Position numbers and translations under genes: made by a program
Assembly (NCBI GenBank): GCA_002361655.1
Contig: DETM01000002.1
Span: 3,000-33,301 of the forward strand
Direction of reading: 5' to 3'
Source: Prevotella sp. UBA3288
GTDB taxonomy: Bacteria; Bacteroidota; Bacteroidia; Bacteroidales; Bacteroidaceae
DNA: 30,302 nucleotides
In this document: piece after piece, positions 1 through 7,851 of the stretch
How the letters are laid out: every line of letters begins with the position of its first letter
Position numbering within the stretch: position 1 is the first letter of the stretch
Notes under the pieces: model-generated
What the model was told of the DNA's origin: nothing
Seen by the model: the letters and a program-made list of their open reading frames with translations, nothing else
Databases searched by the model: none

Positions 1-539
1 TAGAGGTTCTTGGTGGTCACCTGAAACATGTTGCCGGCACCCTCGCAGTCGCTGGCGGTGATGAGCGGCGTATGGAAATAGAAGAATCCATGTTCGTGGA
101 AGTAGGTGTGAATAGCCATCGCCATGTTGTGGCGAATGCGCATCACGGCCCCGAAGGTATTAGTGCGAAGACGCATATGGGCATTCTTGCGCATGGCCTC
201 GAAACTCTGACCCTTCTTCTGCATGGGATAGTCGTTGCCACAGAGACCATAAACCTGGAGGGCCGTGGCCTGAATCTCACTGTTCTGACCAGCACCCTGA
301 CTCTCCACTAGCGTTCCCTCAGCGCAGATGCAGGCACCGGTGGTAATCTGCTTCAGCAGATCCTCGTCGAACTTGGCAGGATCAACAACAATCTGCACAT
401 TCTTGATGGTAGAACCATCGTTCAGTGCGATAAAATCGACGGCCTTGGAAGAACGGTGCGTACGCACCCAACCCTTCACGCAGACCTCTTTGCCATATTC
501 CGTGCTCTGAAGCACGTCAATTATCTTTATTCTTTTCAT
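1..539 (-). CDS. asnS: Asparagine--tRNA ligase, N-terminal part (cut by window edge)
   Basis: Class II aminoacyl-tRNA synthetase that charges tRNA-Asn with asparagine using ATP. Only the first ~179 codons are present; the 3' end lies before base 1. The protein starts [11 protein letters not shown] and shows the N-terminal OB-fold anticodon-binding domain (residues ~15-105: [12 protein letters not shown], then FIALNDGS and IQIVVDP-like strands). The class II catalytic core then begins ([20 protein letters not shown], then [15 protein letters not shown], the motif 1 region). The GAGNMF stretch is typical of AsnRS rather than AspRS or LysRS. The ATG at 539 overlaps by 4 bp (ATGA) the stop of a small repeat ORF that follows rluB, so translation is probably coupled to the upstream genes. 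Family assignment is secure. Confidence 0.93.
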   Translation of the reverse strand, partial: MKRIKIIDVLQSTEYGKEVCVKGWVRTHRSSKAVDFIALNDGSTIKNVQIVVDPAKFDEDLLKQITTGACICAEGTLVESQGAGQNSEIQATALQVYGLCGNDYPMQKKGQSFEAMRKNAHMRLRTNTFGAVMRIRHNMAMAIHTYFHEHGFFYFHTPLITASDCEGAGNMFQVTTKNL

Positions 540-631
540 TGGTTATTATTTTCTGGATATTCCGGATATTCCGGATGTTCTGGATGTTCTGGATAATCTG
601 GATGTTCTGGATATTCCGGATAATCTGGCAT
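536..631 (-). CDS. Candidate 31-aa repeat peptide bridging rluB and asnS
   Basis: Reading the minus strand, an ATG overlaps the rluB stop (TAATG) and opens a frame of 31 sense codons. It ends in a TGA that overlaps the asnS start (ATGA). The peptide is M followed by P-[D/E]-[Y/H] triplets from residue 2 to 25 (PDY, PEY, PEH and so on), then a tail PENNNQ. It is encoded by a 9-bp tandem repeat, so any change in repeat number keeps the frame. It has no hydrophobic segment and no known domain that I recognise. The two perfect stop/start overlaps suggest it is translated, or at least that it carries ribosomes from rluB to asnS. No homologue is known to me. It could instead be a non-coding repeat whose frame is open by chance. 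Confidence 0.45.
   Translation of the reverse strand: MPDYPEYPEHPDYPEHPEHPEYPEYPENNNQ
553..628 (-). repeat. 9-bp tandem repeat array, 8 copies
   Basis: Eight consecutive 9-bp units plus a partial copy. The plus-strand consensus is C[T/C]GGAT[A/G][T/A]T, for example CTGGATATT, CCGGATGTT and CTGGATAAT. The array fills almost the whole rluB-asnS gap. Variation falls at the second and at the seventh and eighth bases of the unit. On the minus strand each unit reads as three codons of a Pro-acid-aromatic/His triplet. Confidence 0.95.
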
Positions 632-2043
632 TATTCATACGCTCCCATTCGCAGGCGGTCGACCTCGTCCTCAGTCAGATAGCGCCAGTCGCCACGACGA
701 AGATTCTTCTTGGTCAGACCGGCAAACTGCACACGGTCCAGTTTGGTGACCTTATAGCCCAGGCTCTCGAAGATGCGGCGCACGATGCGGTTCTTGCCCG
801 AGTGAATCTCGATGCCCACCTGCTTCTTGTCCACAGCGTCGGCATACTGGATGTCGTCGGCCTTGATCTCGCCGTCGTCGAGGGTGATGCCCTCTGCTAT
901 CTGCTGCATATCGTGAGCGGTGACATTACGGTCGAGATAGACGTGATAAATCTTCTTCTTCAGAAACTTCGGGTGTGTCAGTTTCGAGGCCAGGTCGCCA
1001 TCGTTGGTGAGCAGTAGAACACCTGTGGTATTGCGATCCAGACGGCCCACGGGATAGATGCGCTCCGGACAGGCATTCTTTACCAGATCCATCACGGTCT
1101 TGCGCTGCTGGGGATCGTCGCTCGTGGTGACATAGTCCTTCGGTTTGTTGAGCAGCACATAGACTTTCTTCTCCAGCGTGACGGGATCGTCATGGAAGCG
1201 CACCACATCGGTGCGCATCACCTTGGTGCCCAGTTCGGTGACCACCTCTCCATTAACTGTGACAACACCAGCCTGGATAAAATCGTCAGCCTCACGACGG
1301 CTGCACACACCGGCATTAGCCAGAAACTTGTTCAGACGGATGGGCTCATTGGGGTCAAAGTTCTGCTCCTTATACTCGATGCGCTTCTTCATGCTGTATT
1401 TTGCATTGGGGTCATAGTCGGCCGTACGCTGACGGAAGCCGCCTTGCGGACGCTGGCCATAGCCGCCACGCTGCTGACCATAGCCACCCTGCGGACGCTG
1501 ACCATAACCGCCCTGACGCTGCTGACCATAACCGCCCTGACGCTGCTGACCGTAGCCGCCACGCTGCTGACCATAACCGCCCTGACGCTGCTGGCCGTAG
1601 CCGCCCTGACGCTGCTGACCATAACCGCCCTGCTGACGAGGCTGGTAACCGCCCTGCTGATGGGGCTGATAGCCTTGCTGTTCGTCACTCTCCTGATTGT
1701 AACGGGGACGATAGCCACCTTGCTGTTGGCGGGGCTGGTAGCCACCACGCTGCTGGCCGTAACCGCCATTATTATAGTTATTTGTACGGGGGCGATAATT
1801 ATGCTGAGGAGCCTGTGCCTGCAAACCGCCTCCGAATCCTTCCGGACGGAAACCGCTATCGTCATCCTGAATGTGCTTACTGTAATTGGGACGGTCATAA
1901 CCCGCTACCGGACGCTGTCCGGTGTGGATACGGGGACGAGGTGAACGTCCTACCGGACGATACTCTTTCTGATAACCCTCACGGCTACCCTCATTCTCCA
2001 TTGACTGTTGTTCGTCTTGTTTCTTCTCGTTCTCAAAATCCAT
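631..2043 (-). CDS. rluB: 23S rRNA pseudouridine synthase, RluB/RsuA family, with long Gly/Gln/Arg-rich N-terminus
   Basis: Isomerises a uridine of 23S rRNA to pseudouridine. The 470-residue protein has a ~230-residue disordered N-terminal extension. This comprises a charged start, then residues ~93-205 made of GGYGQQRQ/GGYQPRQ repeats. An S4 RNA-binding domain follows (~235-282: RLNKFLANAGVCSRREADDFI). The RluB/RsuA catalytic domain comes next, with VGRLDRNTTGVLLLTNDGD around residues 332-350; Asp336 is the expected catalytic Asp. The GKNRIVRRIFESLGY motif is also present. Typical RluB proteins are ~250-290 residues, so the extension is extra. Its RGG/FG-like composition suggests RNA binding or condensate behaviour (inference). 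The gene lies 80 bp downstream of purB with no clear promoter of its own, so purB-rluB-asnS is probably one operon. RluB versus RluE/F specificity cannot be settled from sequence alone. Confidence 0.93.
   Translation of the reverse strand: MDFENEKKQDEQQSMENEGSREGYQKEYRPVGRSPRPRIHTGQRPVAGYDRPNYSKHIQDDDSGFRPEGFGGGLQAQAPQHNYRPRTNNYNNGGYGQQRGGYQPRQQQGGYRPRYNQESDEQQGYQPHQQGGYQPRQQGGYGQQRQGGYGQQRQGGYGQQRGGYGQQRQGGYGQQRQGGYGQRPQGGYGQQRGGYGQRPQGGFRQRTADYDPNAKYSMKKRIEYKEQNFDPNEPIRLNKFLANAGVCSRREADDFIQAGVVTVNGEVVTELGTKVMRTDVVRFHDDPVTLEKKVYVLLNKPKDYVTTSDDPQQRKTVMDLVKNACPERIYPVGRLDRNTTGVLLLTNDGDLASKLTHPKFLKKKIYHVYLDRNVTAHDMQQIAEGITLDDGEIKADDIQYADAVDKKQVGIEIHSGKNRIVRRIFESLGYKVTKLDRVQFAGLTKKNLRRGDWRYLTEDEVDRLRMGAYE
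1429..1767 (-). repeat. Coding tandem repeats for GGYGQQR(Q) in rluB
   Basis: Imperfect 21-24 bp repeats encode at least eight GGYGQ(Q/R)(R/P)(Q) units (residues ~139-205), preceded by looser GGYQPRQQ units (~93-138). They are rich in CAG/CGT/GGT codons and nearly identical at DNA level. The repeats leave other frames open on both strands, which produces long spurious ORFs here. Confidence 0.9.
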
Positions 2044-2123
2044 AATCTAATTACTCTTTAAGTGGTTTATATGATGCCTCACGGCGTTTCTTTTTGTTTC
2101 CGGCTTCCCGGCTGAGAAGCACA

Positions 2124-3470
2124 TTAAATGCCGGTATAGTTCCAAGGGGTAATGGCCATGAGTTCCTCTTTCACCTCATCACTGACATTCAGCGTCTGAA
2201 TAAACTCATGAATGGTCTCGGCCGTCATCTTCTGATTGGTACGTGTCAACTGTTTCAGCGTCTCATAAGGGTTGGGATAGGCCTCGCGGCGCAGAATGGT
2301 CTGGATAGCCTCTGCAACGACGGCCCAAGTATTTGCCAGGTCCTCATGCAACTTTTCCTCATTAAGAATCAACTTACGCAGTCCTTTGAGCGTACTTTGG
2401 AAAGCAATCAGCGAATGTCCCATGGGCACGCCGACATTACGCAGCACCGTCGAGTCGGTCAGGTCACGCTGTAAACGGCTTATCGGCAATTTCTGTGCCA
2501 GGAATTGCAGCACGGCATTAGCGATGCCCAAGTTGCCCTCACTATTCTCATAGTCAATAGGATTCACCTTATGAGGCATCGCACTGGAACCCACCTCGCC
2601 AGCCTTGATTTTCTGTTTGAAATAGTCCATGGATATATACATCCAGAAGTCGCGGTCCAGGTCGATGATGATGGTGTTGATACGCTTCATGACATCGAAG
2701 AGACCGGCCAACCAGTCGTAGTTGGAAATCTGGGTGGTGTACTGCTCTCGCTCCAGCCCGAGTTTCTCACTGACAAAACGGTTGCCGAATTCCCGCCAGT
2801 CGTACTGCGGATACGCCACATGATGGGCATTAAAATTGCCTGTAGCCCCACCAAACTTGGCAGTGATGGGCGTATCTTTCAAGGCTCGGATCTGCTCTTC
2901 CAAACGATAGACATAGACCATAATTTCCTTGCCAAGACGTGTCGGAGACGCTGGCTGCCCATGCGTTTTTGCCAGCATGGGCACATTTTTCCAACACTCG
3001 GCATAGTCATTGAGTTGTTCTACCAGTTCCTCCAACAGAGGTACGTAGACATCGTTCATGGCTTCCTTGATAGAAAGAGGCACGCTGGTGTTGTTAATAT
3101 CCTGAGAAGTCAATCCGAAATGAATGAATTCCTTGTAGTGTTCAAAGCCGCCCATCTGGTCAAGTTTCTCCTTGATAAAATATTCTACGGCCTTCACGTC
3201 GTGGTTTGTCACGCTCTCAATATCCTTCACGCGCTGGGCATCAGCAACTGTAAACTGGCGATAGATGTCGCGCAGAGGTTCAAACAATGCGTGATTGAAA
3301 TCCTGAAGTTGTGGTAAGGGCAGTTCGCAGAGGGTAATGAAGTACTCTATCTCTACACGGACACGGTATCTCACCAGTGCATATTCCGAGAAATATTCGC
3401 TCAGCGGCTCTGTCTTGCCACGATAGCGGCCATCAATAGGCGAAATGGCCGTCAATACATTTAAATCCAT
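2124..3470 (-). CDS. purB: Adenylosuccinate lyase
   Basis: Cleaves SAICAR to AICAR and adenylosuccinate to AMP, both with release of fumarate, in purine synthesis. The 448-residue protein is close in length to the E. coli type of PurB. It has the fumarate-lyase superfamily signature GSSAMPHKVNP at residues ~294-304, which includes the mobile-loop serines. KTHGQPASPT at ~168-177 carries the histidine expected in catalysis. HFGLTSQDINNTS lies at ~117-129. I chose the ATG at 3470 (MDLNVLTAISPIDGRY): the frame extends 12 bp further to a TTG, but the family begins at this ATG. A well-formed promoter precedes it. It probably heads the purB-rluB-asnS operon. Another purine gene, guaB, is in the same window but in a different operon. 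Confidence 0.96.
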   Translation of the reverse strand: MDLNVLTAISPIDGRYRGKTEPLSEYFSEYALVRYRVRVEIEYFITLCELPLPQLQDFNHALFEPLRDIYRQFTVADAQRVKDIESVTNHDVKAVEYFIKEKLDQMGGFEHYKEFIHFGLTSQDINNTSVPLSIKEAMNDVYVPLLEELVEQLNDYAECWKNVPMLAKTHGQPASPTRLGKEIMVYVYRLEEQIRALKDTPITAKFGGATGNFNAHHVAYPQYDWREFGNRFVSEKLGLEREQYTTQISNYDWLAGLFDVMKRINTIIIDLDRDFWMYISMDYFKQKIKAGEVGSSAMPHKVNPIDYENSEGNLGIANAVLQFLAQKLPISRLQRDLTDSTVLRNVGVPMGHSLIAFQSTLKGLRKLILNEEKLHEDLANTWAVVAEAIQTILRREAYPNPYETLKQLTRTNQKMTAETIHEFIQTLNVSDEVKEELMAITPWNYTGI

Positions 3471-3516
3471 TTTGACAAACAATACTTTTATAAAAGTCCT
3501 TTTCTATTTGAGAGTG

Positions 3517-3548
3517 CAAAGTTACAACTTTTTTCCGAAACTAACAAA
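3517..3548 (-). promoter_or_regulatory. purB promoter (Bacteroidota type)
   Basis: On the minus strand TTTG (3545-3548) is followed after 20 bp by TAACTTTG (3517-3524). This matches the known Bacteroidota consensus TTTG / TAnnTTTG with ~20 bp spacing. It implies a leader of roughly 40 nt. Confidence 0.75.
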
Positions 3549-3597
3549 GGGAAGTTCCAAAATTTCGAACTCCTTTCCTTAATATATACTGCGGCTC

Positions 3598-4344
3598 TTA
3601 CATTTTCTGATAATTGGCGCTGAAAACGTCATTGTCGATTTGCAACTCCACCATCATTCCGTCCAGGTCAACCTTGCACCGTCCGGAGCCCTGTACGGTC
3701 ATTTCACCAGACCACGTATAGTCTTCATGCAATTCTTGCTTAGAATAGAAAGTCACCTCGCAACCGGATGCCGTCTCCTCATACTTGCCGTGAAAGACAT
3801 CCTTATACTTGCCCGTCACCGTCAGGTTCGCATGTCCGTCATCAAAGAAACTAAGTACATAACCTAAGGCCGTCCAATTTCCGCGAAGTCCATCACCAGT
3901 TGGAGCAAACGTACCATCAGCCTCATAGTTCAGCCCCTCCGCCGTTGTCCGTACCGCCTGGTTAAAACGGGCCTTCCACACCTCGTCCATCATCACATAT
4001 TGCCGTCCGTCGAAAGCCAAAGCACCATCATGATGACCCCACGTCTTCGTCAGCGTATCGTCCTCTGTCGTGATATTATAGCCATCGAGCATAAACCTTA
4101 CGTCACGCTCATCATACCGAAGATAAGATTCGCCCACATCCTTGAGCACTGACCTGACCAGACGTCCATTGTCGGTAAATGTCAGGACATGGAAAAGGCC
4201 GTCCGACCTATCCTGTAGCATCCACGAATTGATCACCTTATGTACCTTAGCCTGCTCATCCTCATCGTCAGCATCGTCGCCACAGGCAGTCATCCCCAAC
4301 GAGACGACGACCATCAACATATAGCGGATAAACTTTTCGACCAT
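3598..4344 (-). CDS. Hypothetical lipoprotein, possibly surface-exposed
   Basis: I do not recognise a named family. The 248-residue protein starts with a short basic N-terminus and a hydrophobic stretch (MLMVVVSLGMTAC). Cys21 follows a lipobox-like MTA, so it is probably a lipoprotein. The residues right after the cysteine are strongly acidic (GDDADDEDEQ). Acid-rich segments near this position serve as surface-export signals in Bacteroidota, so exposure on the outer face is plausible (inference). Two parts look alike: residues ~37-70 (a Trp followed by FHVLTFTDNGRLVRSVL) and ~153-185 (NWTALGYVLSFFDDGHANLTV). This suggests two small beta-rich, lipocalin-like modules. Cys195 and Cys223 could form a disulfide. 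It stands alone between purB and tRNA-Val with its own TATATTTG element. Confidence 0.75.
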   Translation of the reverse strand: MVEKFIRYMLMVVVSLGMTACGDDADDEDEQAKVHKVINSWMLQDRSDGLFHVLTFTDNGRLVRSVLKDVGESYLRYDERDVRFMLDGYNITTEDDTLTKTWGHHDGALAFDGRQYVMMDEVWKARFNQAVRTTAEGLNYEADGTFAPTGDGLRGNWTALGYVLSFFDDGHANLTVTGKYKDVFHGKYEETASGCEVTFYSKQELHEDYTWSGEMTVQGSGRCKVDLDGMMVELQIDNDVFSANYQKM

Positions 4345-4370
4345 TTTCCAATAATTGCTTTAGGACGGTA

Positions 4371-4378
4371 CAAATATA
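4371..4378 (-). promoter_or_regulatory. -7 element of lipoprotein gene
   Basis: The minus strand reads TATATTTG, matching TAnnTTTG, 26 bp before the ATG. No convincing TTTG lies at the expected upstream distance, so this promoter may be weak or activator-dependent. Confidence 0.5.
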
Positions 4379-4421
4379 GACAAAAAAAGTGGAAAACGAG
4401 CACCGTTTTGCTATATTTAAC

Positions 4422-4447
4422 AAAAAAAGAGTCTTTCCGCAAGACTC
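4422..4447 (-). terminator. Rho-independent terminator after tRNA-Val
   Basis: On the minus strand GAGTCTT, loop GCGGA, AAGACTC (4429-4447) is followed by seven T residues (4422-4428). It lies 9 bp after the tRNA 3' end and just upstream of the lipoprotein promoter. Confidence 0.85.
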
Positions 4448-4456
4448 CCTTTTGTG

Positions 4457-4531
4457 TGGGCGTTGACGGATTCGAACCGCCGACCCTCTGCTTGTAAGGC
4501 AGATGCTCTAAACCAACTGAGCTAAACGCCC
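4457..4531 (-). tRNA. tRNA-Val (anticodon UAC)
   Basis: 75-nt cloverleaf read on the minus strand. The acceptor is GGGCGTT paired with AACGCCC plus discriminator A. The D arm is GCTC..GAGC. The anticodon stem is TCTGC/GCAGA with loop CTTACAA, giving anticodon TAC (Val). The T arm has the TTCGAAT loop. The 3' CCA is not encoded: the next bases are CAC. It is a solitary tRNA with its own promoter and terminator. Confidence 0.97.
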
Positions 4532-4551
4532 TTATTTCTTTTAAGCGGGTG

Positions 4552-4583
4552 CAAAGGTACAAACTTTTTCCGAATCCACCAAA
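4552..4583 (-). promoter_or_regulatory. tRNA-Val promoter
   Basis: Minus strand TTTG (4580-4583), 20 bp, then TACCTTTG (4552-4559), about 20 bp before the mature tRNA 5' end. It is a textbook Bacteroidota arrangement. Confidence 0.8.
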
Positions 4584-4642
4584 TTTTTCGAGTATTTTTT
4601 ATACTATAAATTAAAAGAGGCGAACAAATGATTCTACGGACG

Positions 4643-4675
4643 AAAAGAGGCGAACACCAAGTGCTCGCCTCTTTT
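4643..4675 (-). terminator. Terminator of the OmpA-like gene
   Basis: A perfect 11-bp stem, AAAAGAGGCGA / TCGCCTCTTTT, with an 11-nt loop lies 21 bp after the stop codon. The A- and T-rich stem base supplies the U-tract. One arm plus flank (14 bp, AAAAGAGGCGAACA) is repeated directly at 4613-4626. Confidence 0.85.
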
Positions 4676-4696
4676 TATTTACACGATTGTGGTAAA

Positions 4697-5842
4697 TTAC
4701 TTCACCTCAACAACAGCGCGACGGTTGTAAGCGAACGGATTGATGTCGTTGACGCCACCGGCAGCCTTCACCTCGATCTTGCTCTCAGCAACACCCATCT
4801 TCACCAGTTCAGCCTTCACAGCGTTAGCACGCTTCTCAGACAGAGTCTGGTTGAAGTTAGCGCTACCAGTCTTGCTGTCAGCATAACCGGTCACAACGAT
4901 GGTCTTGTCGTTAGCCTTGGCCAGATCAGCCAGAGCCTGTACGTTCACGATATCCTTCTTAGAAGCGATCTTAGCACTACCCAGGTTGAAGAACACTGAT
5001 ACGGGTGCTGCAGCGACCTCCTTGACGGTAACAGTCTTACCGGCCTCGGGGCACTTGTGGTTCTTAATCAGGTTGTTCAGACGAGCGTTCTCAGCATTAG
5101 CATCAGCCAACTGAGCGTTAAGAGCAGCAATCTGCGACTCCGAGAGAGCCTTGATGGCGTCCACATCGGGCACCTTGTTGAAGGTAGCCTTACCCAGATT
5201 GAAGGTCAGACCGACTTCAGCATTCAACTCACGGTCGTAGTTCTCCAACTTCCAACGCTTGATGTTGCCATCAGTAGCAATACCGGCACCGAAGTCCTCG
5301 TCGTGTGCACCGAGAGAAAGGTCGAGGTTGATCATCACGCGCTTGCTCAGACGCCAAGTGTTCAGGATACCGAAGTTCAGACCCATAGAATAGGTGTTCT
5401 GAGTCATGTTGCGCGAAATGCCACCACCCAGATAGGGAATGAAGTTCCAAACACGGGTGTCGCTATAGCCACAGAACATGTTGCTCAAGTTGAACAGCAC
5501 CTGCTCGTTCAGAGTCCAGTACTTCATAGCGTTGGTTTCCTTGTCCTGGCTCAGGATCTGACGACCCCAGATACCGGTCAACTTCGTACGGAGACCGAGA
5601 CCGGGAGTGAACCACTTACCGATGGCAACAGAAGCGCCCATGTTAGTACGGTAGCCCTTGAAAGGAGAACCCCACTTCTCACCTCCCTCGAAGAAAGAAG
5701 ATCCAACAACATTAGCCTGAATGAACCAGTTGCTCCAGAAAGAGTTAGTTGCAACGCTGTACTTCAGTTCAGGTGTTTCATTCTGTGCCATACCGGCCAC
5801 AGATACGCTGGCCAGAGCCAGCACCATCAAAAACTTTTTCAT
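4697..5842 (-). CDS. OmpA-family outer membrane porin with coiled-coil linker
   Basis: Major outer-membrane protein anchored to peptidoglycan. The 381 residues comprise four parts. A signal peptide (MKKFLMVLALASVSVAGMA) ends around residue 19. An N-terminal beta-barrel spans ~25-215, with alternating aromatic strands and GLGLRTKLTGIWG-like turns. An Ala/Leu/Asn-rich coiled coil spans ~224-262 (ALSESQIAALNAQLADANAE). A C-terminal OmpA domain spans ~275-381, with VTGYADSKTGSANFNQTLSEKRA, where the Asp and Arg bind diaminopimelate in this family. It resembles the Pgm6/7-type OmpA proteins of Porphyromonas and Prevotella. The gene is monocistronic, with a strong promoter and a strong terminator, as expected for an abundant protein. 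Confidence 0.9.
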   Translation of the reverse strand: MKKFLMVLALASVSVAGMAQNETPELKYSVATNSFWSNWFIQANVVGSSFFEGGEKWGSPFKGYRTNMGASVAIGKWFTPGLGLRTKLTGIWGRQILSQDKETNAMKYWTLNEQVLFNLSNMFCGYSDTRVWNFIPYLGGGISRNMTQNTYSMGLNFGILNTWRLSKRVMINLDLSLGAHDEDFGAGIATDGNIKRWKLENYDRELNAEVGLTFNLGKATFNKVPDVDAIKALSESQIAALNAQLADANAENARLNNLIKNHKCPEAGKTVTVKEVAAAPVSVFFNLGSAKIASKKDIVNVQALADLAKANDKTIVVTGYADSKTGSANFNQTLSEKRANAVKAELVKMGVAESKIEVKAAGGVNDINPFAYNRRAVVEVK

Positions 5843-5887
5843 ACAATTCTTATTAATAAAACAATAACATTATTTCAAAATTTGGTG

Positions 5888-5918
5888 CAAAAGTAGGTAA
5901 AAATATTTAATCGTGCAA
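5888..5918 (-). promoter_or_regulatory. Promoter of the OmpA-like gene
   Basis: Minus strand TTG (5916-5918), 20 bp, then TACTTTTG (5888-5895), which fits TAnnTTTG. The leader of ~40 nt is A/T-rich and has no Shine-Dalgarno sequence. Confidence 0.7.
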
Positions 5919-6006
5919 CAAAAACAGGCAAGAAAATGCATTCCGTCCCTTAAAATCTCTTAAAAAATGCTCCTTTATGCCAATTTTTAACAATTCGGCC
6001 CCCATT

Positions 6007-7851
6007 TCAGCCCAACATTTGTTCTATGTCGGGTTGCGGTAATATACACAAGATGGCTTTGCCGTCAGGCGTATAATTAACATTTTTGCAAGCGAACAGT
6101 TCATTGACGATATGTTCCATCTCATCGTTTGACAGCACTTGGCCATAGTCTATGGCAGTATGGCGCGCCAGGCTCAGAGCCAGCCGCTCGTGCAGTTCAC
6201 GGCCTACCGTCCGCCCCTGTTCCGCCGAGTCAGCCAGTATTTGTCTGACCAGTGCCACCGGATCGATGTTCTCACTCCCGGCCGGCACACCATTAATGGC
6301 ATAATTGCCTCCTCCCAGATCGCTCAAGTCGAATCCTAATGCTGTCAACTCCGGCAGGTAGTGGTTCATCATCACATGGTTGGCAGCCGACAACTGTATC
6401 ACTTCAGGAAAGAGCACCCTCTGCGTACCAGCCTGTTTCTGTTCCATCAGCATCAGTTGGTGTTCATAGCGGATGCGGACATCGGCACGATGCTGGTCAA
6501 TGATCATCAGTCCCGACTTTACGGCCGTCATGATATAGCGCCCTTTATATTGATAATGTACGGGCGACTTCTCCTGCAACAGATGTTCAGAACCGCCCGT
6601 CACATTGCCCTGGAAAAGTAGCGGTTCATCATTTCCTTCTGATGGAGCCTGCTGTTCATAGAGTTGCTGCCAGTCCACCGGAGCCTTCTGACGATGCGCA
6701 TTAGGCGCAGTATCATAGTCAGACTTCACACTCGGCGTGCTATCGAAAGGGTTATAACTCGGATTGTACTGCACATGCGGCACCATGACCGTATCACGCT
6801 GAGGGTCGAATACCGGTATTTCCGGCCGTCCCTCCGTATCGAAGTCGATGGTCGGTACATCACAGAACTTACCAATGGCATCCTTTACCGCTGCCAGAAT
6901 GATTTGCCAGATGCCCTGTTCGTTCTCAAATTTTATCTCCGTCTTGGTCGGATGAATATTTACATCGATATCTGCGGGATTCACTTCGAAATAGATGAAA
7001 TAAGGCACCTGCATGCCAACGGGCACCAGTCGCTCATAGGCACTCATCACGGCCTTATGGAAATAGGCATGCTTCATAAAGCGCCCATTGACGAAGAAGA
7101 AGTCTGCCCCACCCTTCTTACGGGCCGTTTCCGGCTTGCCCACAAAGCCGGTGACCTTACAGATGGCGGTGTCTACCTCGACAGGCAACAGTTCCTGATT
7201 GAGTTTTGTGCCAAATACATCGACAATCCGCTGTCGCAGCGGACCGGCCTTCAAGTTGAGCAATTCCTGTCCGTTGCTATAGAGCAGGAAACTGATGTCC
7301 GGATAGACGAGTACAATCCTTTCGAAGGCCGTCAGGATATTATTCAGTTCCGTTGTGTTCGACTTCAAAAATTTTCGCCGGGCAGGGACATTGAAAAACA
7401 AATTGTCGACCTTGAAGTTGCAGCCCACCGGACAAGCCACCGGTTCCTGGCCGACCACCTTTGAGCCGTGTATCGTCAGGCGGGTACCTATATCGTCTGT
7501 CGTCATTCTGGTGGTCAGTTCCACCTGGGCAACGGCAGCGATGGAAGGCAGGGCCTCTCCACGGAATCCCATGGTATGCAGCGTGAACAGGTCTGCAGCC
7601 TGGCGGATTTTCGAGGTGGCATGGCGTTCGAAAGCCAGTCGGGCATCCGTCTCCGACATCCCACAGCCATCGTCGATGACCTGGATGGAAGTACGGCCGG
7701 CATCAACGATGACGACCTTAATGGTCTTGGCACCGGCATCGACAGAGTTCTCTACCAGTTCCTTAATGACCGAAGCAGGGCGCTGGATCACCTCGCCCGC
7801 CGCTATCTGATTGGCCACCGAATCCGGCAGCAATTGTATGATGTCACTCAT
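6007..7851 (-). CDS. mutL: DNA mismatch repair protein MutL
   Basis: Couples MutS mismatch recognition to strand incision. The 614 residues begin with the GHKL ATPase domain. Its motifs are [11 protein letters not shown] (~31-41, with Glu31 and Asn35), DDGCGM (60-65) and [13 protein letters not shown] (~94-106). The transducer domain follows (HPTKTEIKF). After a linker at ~345-430 comes the C-terminal dimerisation domain. The endonuclease motif DQHAxxExxxxE reads [12 protein letters not shown] (452-463): the first Glu is Val. The CPHGRP-type C-terminal metal motif is not visible (the end reads [13 protein letters not shown]). Endonuclease activity is therefore uncertain. The start overlaps the stop of the OstA-like gene by one base (TAATG), indicating coupled translation as the last gene of a guaB-ppiC-surA-ostA-mutL run. 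Confidence 0.96.
   Translation of the reverse strand: MSDIIQLLPDSVANQIAAGEVIQRPASVIKELVENSVDAGAKTIKVVIVDAGRTSIQVIDDGCGMSETDARLAFERHATSKIRQAADLFTLHTMGFRGEALPSIAAVAQVELTTRMTTDDIGTRLTIHGSKVVGQEPVACPVGCNFKVDNLFFNVPARRKFLKSNTTELNNILTAFERIVLVYPDISFLLYSNGQELLNLKAGPLRQRIVDVFGTKLNQELLPVEVDTAICKVTGFVGKPETARKKGGADFFFVNGRFMKHAYFHKAVMSAYERLVPVGMQVPYFIYFEVNPADIDVNIHPTKTEIKFENEQGIWQIILAAVKDAIGKFCDVPTIDFDTEGRPEIPVFDPQRDTVMVPHVQYNPSYNPFDSTPSVKSDYDTAPNAHRQKAPVDWQQLYEQQAPSEGNDEPLLFQGNVTGGSEHLLQEKSPVHYQYKGRYIMTAVKSGLMIIDQHRADVRIRYEHQLMLMEQKQAGTQRVLFPEVIQLSAANHVMMNHYLPELTALGFDLSDLGGGNYAINGVPAGSENIDPVALVRQILADSAEQGRTVGRELHERLALSLARHTAIDYGQVLSNDEMEHIVNELFACKNVNYTPDGKAILCILPQPDIEQMLG

Noticed and set aside
1429..1767. 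CRISPR-like regular repeats
   Set aside because: The repeats are coding, have no unique spacers and translate into GGYGQQR units of rluB.
1192..1944. Long plus-strand ORF of 250 codons over rluB
   Set aside because: It is antisense to the GGYGQQR repeats; the translated product is low-complexity Leu/Thr/Ala and the rluB frame on the other strand has clear domains.
3471..3482. Upstream TTG start for purB
   Set aside because: It adds four residues not expected in the family; the ATG at 3470 fits the conserved N-terminus.
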